From positions 1-6,845 of the forward strand of contig JAAEEL010000075.1 in NCBI GenBank assembly GCA_013415795.1: a stretch of DNA of 6,845 bases, given 5' to 3'. This stretch comes from Methanocellales archaeon (GTDB taxonomy: Archaea > Halobacteriota > UBA148). The notes beneath the pieces were generated by a model. The model did no database searches, was not told the origin of the DNA, and was given only the letters and a program-made list of their open reading frames with translations. Of the stretch, positions 1-4,876 are shown piece after piece (position 1 is the stretch's first letter; each line of letters begins with the position of its first letter). The translations under genes were made by a program, and so were the position numbers.

Positions 1-21
1 GTTTATTGGGAATCAAAAAAC

Positions 22-630
22 ATGAAATGGAAAATTAGCTTGATTTTTATTTTAGCATTATGCTTGCTAACACTAACTTTTTCAGGATGTGTATCGCCTC
101 CTGAGTCAACACCTACTCCCACTATTCCTACAAGAACAACACCGGCATTACCACCAACACCAGCCTCCACACCAGCACCAACACCAGCTCCCACACCAGC
201 ACCAACACCAGCTCCCACACCAGCACCAACACCAGCTCCCACACCAGCACCAACACCAGCTCCCACACTAACACCCACATCAAACCAAAAATCCTGGCAT
301 AAAGTTACCAACATCACAGGAAGAGGAAGCCTAAGCACAGAACCATTTATGATTAATGCGGATGAATGGCGAATTCGTTGGAGTTTTACGATAGACCCGT
401 TATGCCCTTCCTATGCACGTTTCTTTTTCACCGTATATCCTGAAGGCGATTACGTCGAAGCAGGAAGATATGTACGTCATATAGAAAACATAACTCATGT
501 ACCTTACTCTATTGGCACTAACAGTACAATATACAGCGGTACTACCTATATCCACCAAGGTCCTGATAGCTTCTACGTGAAGTTGGAAGCATCTATGTCC
601 TGGGAGCTCGAAATAGAAGAATATCGTTGA
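22..630 (+). CDS. Secreted lipoprotein with Thr/Pro/Ala repeat stalk and C-terminal beta-rich domain
   Basis: This 202-residue protein is probably anchored to the outer face of the membrane. Residues 1-22 form a signal peptide (Lys-rich start, Leu/Ile core) that ends in a lipobox-like TFSGC, with Cys23 as the likely lipidated residue. Residues 26-87 are a Thr/Pro/Ala-rich stalk, of which 50-81 are four exact copies of TPAPTPAP. Residues 91-202 form a compact domain rich in aromatic and beta-prone residues, with a PF.I....WRI.W motif (108-120) and an F-Y-V-K-L strand near the end. Similar W-rich domains occur in archaeal and bacterial lipoproteins of unknown function. N-x-S/T sequons at N97, N156 and N167 could be glycosylated, as is usual for archaeal surface proteins. 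I see no Shine-Dalgarno in the 21 bases available upstream; the start is chosen because it gives a complete signal peptide. The ligand or role cannot be read from the sequence. Confidence 0.85.
   Translation: MKWKISLIFILALCLLTLTFSGCVSPPESTPTPTIPTRTTPALPPTPASTPAPTPAPTPAPTPAPTPAPTPAPTPAPTPAPTLTPTSNQKSWHKVTNITGRGSLSTEPFMINADEWRIRWSFTIDPLCPSYARFFFTVYPEGDYVEAGRYVRHIENITHVPYSIGTNSTIYSGTTYIHQGPDSFYVKLEASMSWELEIEEYR
169..264 (+). repeat. Four perfect tandem copies of a 24-bp coding repeat
   Basis: Units lie at 169-192, 193-216, 217-240 and 241-264. Each consists of the half acaccagcacca followed by the half acaccagctccc, and encodes TPAPTPAP. A degenerate half unit (acaccagcctcc) precedes them at 157-168, and a decayed one follows at 265. 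The four copies are identical even at third codon positions. Because 24 is a multiple of three, gain or loss of a unit keeps the lipoprotein reading frame and only changes stalk length. Confidence 0.95.
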
Positions 631-1008
631 TTTCACTCTCGCCCTATAAAGAAAACACAAAGTGTCATCACTATCTGATGCAATGCTGCCGACTGCCATA
701 TACTAAAAACATATCCTCATACCTTTCCTTTACATATAAAAAGTCGGAAAACACCACAATATGCTAATTGATTTACTGTAGTATGATGTTGGACTAAATT
801 ATCTCCGACAATTCATTTCAACAGAAAACTTTCAACTAAAAGGCGTTCTTTTTTCGAAAAAGATAAATCCATATTTAACTACCATATCCCACTATTGGAA
901 CTGTACAAATGCTTTTTGAGCAGTCGTTCATGAATTTTGGGATAAGTAATAGAGTCGCCTTTCATTTTTTCTAAGGCACTCTTTCGCTATATCATGTCTT
1001 TGAATCCA

Positions 1009-1025
1009 TTTTTCACTTTTTTTTT
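1009..1025 (+). terminator. Oligo-T archaeal-type terminator
   Basis: The stretch reads T5-CAC-T9 and is followed by CAAATTTT. Archaeal RNA polymerase terminates at runs of T in the non-template strand without needing a hairpin. This is the longest T run on the plus strand of the window. It lies about 50 bp upstream of the promoter of the 1102 gene, so it would insulate that promoter from transcripts coming from the left. It is far (about 380 bp) from the end of the lipoprotein gene. Confidence 0.5.
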
Positions 1026-1071
1026 CAAATTTTAGTGTCGATATTTTGGCTTAGGCTATACCGCCAAAGTA

Positions 1072-1077
1072 TTTATA
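1072..1077 (+). promoter_or_regulatory. TATA box for a leaderless transcript of the 1102 gene
   Basis: TTTATA, preceded by purine-rich CAAAG that could act as a BRE, is centred about 27 bp upstream of the ATG at 1102. Archaeal initiation usually occurs about 25 bp downstream of the TATA centre, which places the transcription start at or next to the A of the ATG. The stretch just before the ATG has no Shine-Dalgarno motif, consistent with leaderless initiation. Confidence 0.6.
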
Positions 1078-1101
1078 CTGAAAAATATATACTCGCATAA
1101 C

Positions 1102-1983
1102 ATGGCAGAAGATATTGGCAGTGTATTAAGCAAAGGATTTGATACATGGCAGAAGAATCTGAATATCTGCCTTCCATTTGTATTTGATTTTATGATATCC
1201 TCTGCATTGATACTTATTATTTTAGGCGGCGCTATCTTAGCGGCTATTCCTTCATTTATCCCATATTTCACAAACCCGCCTGAAATGTCTCCCTATCTTA
1301 TTTCACAGCTTCTGCCTCAAATAATTCGAAGCCTGGGCTTAATTATAACTGCTGTTATACTTGCCATAATTTTAGTGTCATTGGTAACTTCTTTTTTCAC
1401 TGCCGGCGCAATTGGCATGGCTAAAGAGGCTATAAAAAGTGGTCGAACAAACCTCTCGGACATGACAAATTATGGAAGCAGAAAGTTCATAGATGTCTTC
1501 TTTGCCAACTTAATCATTGGTTTAATATCTTTTGCAGGTGTTGTTTTCATTATTCCTGGTTTTTTATCTTTTTGGGATGTGATTATATCTGGAAGAAACA
1601 TACTACCAGGTGAGGTTTTACCGCTACTGGTACTATTTGGGTTGGGATTCTTGGCTATGTGCATCTATAGTATGATTATTAGTATAATGTTTGCACCATC
1701 ACTCTATGCCATAGTTATAGACAACCTTGGGGCAGTAGAGGGCGTTAAAAAAGGTTTTAGATTTTTTATGGACAACAAAGTTGATGTCTTTTTGATCTGG
1801 ATTATCGTTTTTGCAATAACGGCAGTTTCAGGTTTTATTAATTCTATACCCTATATTGGATGGATAATCGGCATGGCAGTATCTATTCTTATAGTTTCCC
1901 CCTTGGCAGTTATATGGTGGAGCAGATTATACCTTGATGTTCTAATAAGTATCGGATCAGATGAAGTAGTTAAGCAGACTTAG
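1102..1983 (+). CDS. Multi-pass membrane protein of unknown function (DUF4013/DUF7847-like)
   Basis: This 293-residue integral membrane protein has a short cytosol-like N-terminus (about 1-22) and hydrophobic segments near 24-48, 78-106, 132-153, 172-200, 229-249 and 251-274, suggesting about six helices. Recognisable features are a G-x-A-K-E-A-I-K-S-G-R motif after segment 2 (105-115), a loop with V-I-D-N-L-G-A-V-E-G-V-K-K-G (205-218), and a final PLAVIWWSRLYLD (267-279). This pattern, with amphipathic loops between paired helices, recalls the archaeal DUF4013/DUF7847 and glycerophosphodiesterase membrane-domain families, which have no established biochemical role. No catalytic motif is visible. 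The gene is monocistronic by appearance: its own TATA box lies upstream, and another promoter-like box follows 14 bp after its stop. The start is supported by the leaderless spacing to the TATA box. Family assignment is from memory of the pattern and could be wrong; membrane location is secure. Confidence 0.85.
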   Translation: MAEDIGSVLSKGFDTWQKNLNICLPFVFDFMISSALILIILGGAILAAIPSFIPYFTNPPEMSPYLISQLLPQIIRSLGLIITAVILAIILVSLVTSFFTAGAIGMAKEAIKSGRTNLSDMTNYGSRKFIDVFFANLIIGLISFAGVVFIIPGFLSFWDVIISGRNILPGEVLPLLVLFGLGFLAMCIYSMIISIMFAPSLYAIVIDNLGAVEGVKKGFRFFMDNKVDVFLIWIIVFAITAVSGFINSIPYIGWIIGMAVSILIVSPLAVIWWSRLYLDVLISIGSDEVVKQT

Positions 1984-1996
1984 ATAAACACATACA

Positions 1997-2005
1997 TATA
2001 TAAAA
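1997..2005 (+). promoter_or_regulatory. TATA box upstream of the leader ORF and DUF4389 gene
   Basis: TATATAAAA followed by GTC is one of the best TATA matches in the window. Its centre is about 27 bp upstream of an ATG at 2028, so a transcript from it would start at or beside that ATG. The same ATATAAAA-GTC context occurs at 734-745. A second, weaker box, TTTATAT, lies at 2060-2066 and would give a transcript starting near 2089, carrying only the Shine-Dalgarno of the 2115 gene. Confidence 0.5.
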
Positions 2006-2027
2006 GTCTCATCCAACAGTTCGTGAG

Positions 2028-2108
2028 ATGCCCCTGAGTTTTATTCAGAGGTGGTGCAGTTTATATCTACATGCATATGGACGAGCAAATAAAATTAAAA
2101 GGAGGTGA
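2028..2108 (+). CDS. Possible 26-residue leader peptide upstream of the DUF4389 gene
   Basis: A 26-codon frame begins with MPLSFIQRWC and ends with the basic tail NKIKRR. Its ATG lies where a leaderless transcript from the TATA box at 1997-2005 should begin. Its TGA stop (2106-2108) is formed by the last three bases of the GGAGGTGA Shine-Dalgarno of the next gene. A ribosome terminating there would sit on the downstream initiation site, 6 nt before the ATG at 2115, which suggests translational coupling or occlusion. A modest hairpin (CTGA 2034-2037 with TCAG 2045-2048, extended by CC/GG) lies inside the frame. The peptide resembles nothing I know. A 26-codon frame can arise by chance, so the case rests on the promoter and stop geometry. 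Confidence 0.3.
   Translation: MPLSFIQRWCSLYLHAYGRANKIKRR
2100..2108 (+). promoter_or_regulatory. Near-perfect Shine-Dalgarno of the 2115 gene
   Basis: AGGAGGTGA is complementary over nine bases to the conserved 3' end of archaeal 16S rRNA and lies 6 nt upstream of the ATG at 2115. It is much stronger than the other sites in the window, which are GGTGA-type or absent, and it fixes the start of the DUF4389 gene. Confidence 0.85.
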
Positions 2109-2114
2109 CAGGTT

Positions 2115-2429
2115 ATGGACGAAGAATCCGGCGAGCTGAAACAGCTATTTGCTTATGAGCGTGATGCAAGTCGATTAGAGCTTTTCATTAGAATCGTTTA
2201 TACTATTGCTATCTACATCGTATTAGTGGTGTATGGATTTATCGCTGAGATATGCATGGCTATTCAGTGGTTTGTGATATTGATACTTGGTCGCAGAAGC
2301 GAGGGATTAGCCCTCTTCGTTAAAGGCTACCTTGAATATGTTGTGCATGTGATAGGCTATGTTTACTGGATGACTGACAAACGACCCGGTATAATGCCAA
2401 AGAAGGTTGAGATATACGAAAAAGAATAG
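2115..2429 (+). CDS. DUF4389 domain small membrane protein
   Basis: This 104-residue protein fits the DUF4389 family (lipase-associated or stand-alone small membrane proteins of unknown function). A polar N-terminus with R-D-A-S-R-L-E-L-F-I-R (17-27) is followed by a hydrophobic segment (about 26-46). Next comes the family core: QWFVILILGRR (50-60), a G-Y-L-E-Y segment (70-74), a second hydrophobic stretch (75-85) and the closing Y-W-M-T-D-K-R-P-G (83-91), equivalent to the family's conserved Y..L.TD.YPPF. The length is normal for a single-domain member. The start is fixed by the strong Shine-Dalgarno at 2100-2108. Bases around the start (TATGGACGA) are repeated 38 bp upstream at 2076-2084 in another frame, which hints at a small duplication or an older start. 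Family membership is good; function is unknown. Confidence 0.85.
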   Translation: MDEESGELKQLFAYERDASRLELFIRIVYTIAIYIVLVVYGFIAEICMAIQWFVILILGRRSEGLALFVKGYLEYVVHVIGYVYWMTDKRPGIMPKKVEIYEKE

Positions 2430-2536
2430 ATTAACATCTCCAAAGAGCACACCGAACAATAAATAGCTATAGATAATCATTGAGTGAAATTGGGCAAAAG
2501 GAATAACATTGAAGATGAAAAGTAAAGTTAGCGGAT

Positions 2537-2719
2537 ATGCTAATAATTTATGTGGGACGGTGGCATATTAGGTCGTCTACAATCATTCTCTGGTGTCCAA
2601 TCATACTATGGTGTGTGAACGCTTTTTATCTGGCGCGTTATAAAATACACAGAAGACTCAGGTACTTAGGTGCAGGTTTTGTAAGAAGACATTTTCTCAC
2701 CTATGTTTTTATCGTCTAA
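2537..2719 (+). CDS. Doubtful 60-residue hydrophobic and basic small protein
   Basis: The frame starts MLIIYVGRWH, has a hydrophobic middle with a tandem IILWCP/IILWCV pair (residues 16-27), and ends in an Arg-rich segment followed by a hydrophobic tail. If real, it would be a one- or two-helix membrane peptide with two Cys residues. It has no Shine-Dalgarno and no clear TATA box at leaderless distance, and I recognise no family. The 18-bp duplication keeps the frame open, which is mild support for coding. It may equally be a chance frame in a non-coding gap. Confidence 0.18.
   Translation: MLIIYVGRWHIRSSTIILWCPIILWCVNAFYLARYKIHRRLRYLGAGFVRRHFLTYVFIV
2580..2615 (+). repeat. 18-bp imperfect tandem duplication
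   Basis: Copy 1 is CAATCATTCTCTGGTGTC (2580-2597) and copy 2 is CAATCATACTATGGTGTG (2598-2615), matching at 15 of 18 positions with no spacer. The unit is a multiple of three and lies in the frame of the doubtful ORF starting at 2537. All differences are substitutions, so the duplication is not very recent. Confidence 0.8.
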
Positions 2720-2734
2720 TTAATTTCATCTAAG

Positions 2735-2756
2735 ATAAGTCAAAAATAAGTCAAAA
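2735..2756 (+). repeat. 11-bp perfect tandem repeat upstream of nfeD
   Basis: ATAAGTCAAAA occurs twice without a gap (2735-2745 and 2746-2756), about 92 bp before the nfeD start and just upstream of an AT-rich TTAATTATT stretch. The 11-bp period puts both copies on the same face of the helix, as expected for a pair of protein-binding half sites. A regulator is not identified; a chance AT-rich duplication is possible. Confidence 0.5.
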
Positions 2757-2847
2757 TTAATTATTTGTTCTGGATTTTTGATACAAGTAATGGGAAAACC
2801 TTAACCTATCTGGTAACCATATGTCTTCTTGAGGGTGAATAGTCACC

Positions 2848-4107
2848 ATGAAAAAGTGGTTTTTGTTAATCTTTCTGACGATGCTTTTGACGTCAAGCAT
2901 TGCGGGTGCAGCGACTGATAAGTTATATGTCATTGAAATCGAGGGAATGGTAACTGCAGGCACAGCTATTCGTGTGGAAAATGGCATAGAAGAAGCAGCA
3001 CGTATGGGCTCATCTGCGGTTTTAATCAGGATTGATACGCCAGGTGGAATGGTAGACGCAACTATGGACATAGTGAGGTCCATAGACAATTCTCCCATCC
3101 AAGTGATAACATATGTCTCGCCGGAGGGTGCTATCGCTGCATCGGCGGGAACATATATTCTACTTTCAGGGGACGTAGCAGCGATGTCGCCTGGAACTAC
3201 ATGTGGCGCTTGCATGCCTGTGACGTCCGATCCGATGGGTGAGACAAAGCCGGCCGACGAGAAAACGATAAATTTTTTGACTGCTTATATCAGGAGCATA
3301 GCTGAAGAAGGCGGGCGGCCAGTTAACATCGCAGAGAGATTCGTAACTGAGAATTTGGCTATAACATCTAATGAGGCAATGGAAAAAGGTGTTGTCGATA
3401 TAATTGCGGAAGACGTTCCGGACCTACTTGGTCAGATAGGAATGGCAGGTGTTGAAATATATTATCAGGAGGGGGCGCTACGTGATGATGTTATCGATCT
3501 GCTCAGCAACCCACAAATAGCCTTCATATTGCTCCTAGTGGGGATATATGGAATTATGTTTGGTTTCATGTCGCCTGGAACATATGTGCCAGAGACAATA
3601 GGTGCCATATGCCTCATATTGGCATTGTACGGTCTTGGAACATTTGAAATAGGCGTATTTGGTATAATCTTAATCATCGCCGCAGTTACACTCTTCATCG
3701 CAGAGGCGCTCACGCCAACCTATGGTATTTTAACGTTAGGAGGTGCCATTTGCCTCATACTGGGGGCTCTTATGCTACCACAAGAGCCTTTGCTTTCAGA
3801 AGGATGGTTCAGAACGTTCAGATTGGTAGTTATTGGTATGGCTAGTGCATCTGCAGCATTTTTCATATTTGGAGTTAGTGCGGTGGTCAAAACGAGAAAG
3901 ATGAAACCTACAACTGGTTCTGAAGGACTGATCGGGTTAAAATGTGAAGCATATTCCAAAATAGATCCAACGGGCATCGTTAAGATAAAAGGCGAGATAT
4001 GGAGAGCGGAATCTACGGAAGAAATCAGGAAAGGGGAAAAAGTAGAGGTAGTCGATCGAAGAGGATTAACTTTAATAGTCAGAAAAATCAATGGTGAAAG
4101 TGATTGA
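2848..4107 (+). CDS. nfeD: NfeD-family membrane serine protease (ClpP class), stomatin-processing type
   Basis: This 419-residue protein is the long form of NfeD, like Pyrococcus PH1510. Residues 1-21 are a signal peptide ending in AGA. Residues 24-200 form a ClpP-like protease domain with the DTPGG motif (63-67), the nucleophile Ser99 in AIAASAGTY, the MSPGT.CGAC stretch (113-122) and Lys139 in ADEKTINF as the general base. These match the Ser97/Lys138 dyad of PH1510. Four or five membrane helices follow (about 224-347), then a C-terminal NfeD OB-fold domain (about 355-414) with a G-I-V-K-I-K-G-E-I-W-R-A-E core. In the family, the protease domain cuts the hydrophobic C-terminus of the adjacent stomatin. 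A GGTGA Shine-Dalgarno at 2834-2838 supports the start. Its 3' end overlaps the stomatin gene, so the two are very likely co-transcribed. All catalytic residues are present. Confidence 0.96.
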   Translation: MKKWFLLIFLTMLLTSSIAGAATDKLYVIEIEGMVTAGTAIRVENGIEEAARMGSSAVLIRIDTPGGMVDATMDIVRSIDNSPIQVITYVSPEGAIAASAGTYILLSGDVAAMSPGTTCGACMPVTSDPMGETKPADEKTINFLTAYIRSIAEEGGRPVNIAERFVTENLAITSNEAMEKGVVDIIAEDVPDLLGQIGMAGVEIYYQEGALRDDVIDLLSNPQIAFILLLVGIYGIMFGFMSPGTYVPETIGAICLILALYGLGTFEIGVFGIILIIAAVTLFIAEALTPTYGILTLGGAICLILGALMLPQEPLLSEGWFRTFRLVVIGMASASAAFFIFGVSAVVKTRKMKPTTGSEGLIGLKCEAYSKIDPTGIVKIKGEIWRAESTEEIRKGEKVEVVDRRGLTLIVRKINGESD

Positions 4108-4867
4108 AATGCCTGGGCTCGAAGTAGTAATATATGGAATCGTACTTTTAGTGCTGTTGTTTTTATCCTCAGCTATCAAGATCGTGAAAGAGTATGAGAG
4201 AGGAGTGATATTCAGGCTAGGTAGACTCGTGGGTGCAAGAGGTCCAGGGCTTTTTTTCGTTATACCCATATTTGAGGCGATGGTTAGGACAGACTTAAGA
4301 ACGGTAACTTTTGACGTTCCGCCGCAAGAAGTGATCACAAAGGACAATGTCACAACAAGGGTAAATGCGGTTGTATATTACAGAATAATGGATCCTGAGA
4401 AAGCCGTCACAGAGGTGGAGAGCTACCATTATGCGACCTCTCAGATGGCGGTGACAACGCTGAGGGGCGTGATAGGTCAAGCTGAGCTGGATGAGCTGCT
4501 ATCAGAGAGGGAAAAGTTAAACAAGCGATTACAGACTATTGTCGACGAGGCAACGGATCCGTGGGGAATTAAGGTCACTGCGGTCGAGATAAAAGATGTC
4601 GAGTTGCCACAAGAAATGAGGAGGGCGATGGCATCTCAGGCAGAGGCAGAGAGAAACAGAAGAGCGAGAATCACCCATGCAGAAGGAGAGATGCAGGCTG
4701 CTCAAAAAGTGGCAGAAGCGGCTAAAGTATTGAGTGAACAAGAAGGGGGCTTGTTCATACGAACTTTGCAGACGATATCGGATGCCACATCAGAAAAGGC
4801 TACTACAGTTGTTATTCCCTTGCCGATAGAACTCATGAACGTCCTGGGACATAAAAAAGAAAAATGA
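4091..4867 (+). CDS. Stomatin/SPFH-domain membrane protein, partner of NfeD
   Basis: This 258-residue protein closely follows Pyrococcus PH1511. One N-terminal membrane helix (about 12-28) leads into the SPFH/PHB domain, with K-E-Y-E-R-G-V-I-F-R-L-G-R (33-45), GARGPGLFFVIP (48-59), a conserved N-A-V-V-Y segment and GQAELDELLSEREKLN (129-144). Residues 175-218 form an Ala/Glu/Arg-rich coiled coil for oligomerisation. The C-terminal hydrophobic stretch TTVVIPLPIEL (238-248) corresponds to the segment of PH1511 cut by the neighbouring NfeD protease. Such proteins assemble membrane microdomains. The gene overlaps nfeD by 17 bp if it starts at 4091. An internal ATG at 4109, one base after the nfeD stop, is preceded by GGTGA (4093-4097) 11 nt upstream and may be the true start, giving 252 residues. 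Its last codons (HKKEK) double as the T-rich terminator of the opposite operon. Confidence 0.96.
   Translation: MVKVIEMPGLEVVIYGIVLLVLLFLSSAIKIVKEYERGVIFRLGRLVGARGPGLFFVIPIFEAMVRTDLRTVTFDVPPQEVITKDNVTTRVNAVVYYRIMDPEKAVTEVESYHYATSQMAVTTLRGVIGQAELDELLSEREKLNKRLQTIVDEATDPWGIKVTAVEIKDVELPQEMRRAMASQAEAERNRRARITHAEGEMQAAQKVAEAAKVLSEQEGGLFIRTLQTISDATSEKATTVVIPLPIELMNVLGHKKEK
4853..4864 (-). terminator. Minus-strand T-rich terminator inside the end of the stomatin gene
   Basis: Read on the minus strand this is T5-C-T6, beginning 12 nt past the stop codon of the TrmI-family gene. It is the expected place and form of an archaeal terminator for the NAC-methyltransferase transcript. On the plus strand the same bases encode the Lys-Lys-Glu-Lys tail of stomatin. 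No comparable T run is seen for the plus strand within about 100 bp after 4867. Confidence 0.5.
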
Positions 4868-4876
4868 ACTAACTGG

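Larger units (their letters stand above)
631..1101. other. 471-bp AT-rich gap without a convincing gene
   Basis: No open frame with a credible start and length is present on either strand. The gap contains a TATA-like ATATAAAAAGTC at 734-745, a 12-bp perfect palindrome TTTTTCGAAAAA at 850-861, a strong oligo-T stretch at 1009-1025, and the promoter of the next gene at its right end. On the minus strand, partly open frames (about 720-1050) interrupted by stops at 717, 813, 879 and 987 could be remnants of a decayed gene, but I recognise no family in them. Confidence 0.6.
2430..2847. other. 418-bp gap between the DUF4389 gene and nfeD
   Basis: No gene here is secure. The gap contains an uncertain 60-codon frame (2537-2719) with an internal 18-bp duplication, an 18-codon frame at 2515-2571, an 11-bp tandem repeat at 2735-2756, AT-rich DNA that probably includes the nfeD promoter, and the Shine-Dalgarno of nfeD. 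I found no tRNA-like or C/D-box-like structure by eye. Confidence 0.6.

Noticed and set aside
169..264. Possible CRISPR array
   Set aside because: The units are directly adjacent with no spacers and lie in frame inside a lipoprotein gene.
89..271. Plus-strand frame rich in Gln/His/Pro across the same repeat
   Set aside because: Another shadow of the repeat in a different frame, without a start signal or domain.
3..338. Minus-strand 111-codon frame with GVGAG repeats
   Set aside because: It is the antisense of the 24-bp lipoprotein repeat; the repeat length (a multiple of three) keeps several frames open at once. It has no initiation signal, and the plus-strand frame has a signal peptide and lipobox.
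400..699. Minus-strand 99-codon frame
   Set aside because: It lies mostly opposite the conserved C-terminal domain of the lipoprotein, shows no recognisable family and has no promoter or Shine-Dalgarno evidence.
2071..2139. Short frame starting at ATG 2071 or 2077 (MDEQIKLK...)
   Set aside because: It runs out of frame into the DUF4389 gene and stops at 2139; the strong Shine-Dalgarno serves the ATG at 2115. The repeated TATGGACGA context is noted, but it is not a gene.
2757..3215. Minus-strand 152-codon frame over the nfeD protease domain
   Set aside because: Shadow of nfeD; its opposite strand encodes the Ser99 region with clear family conservation.
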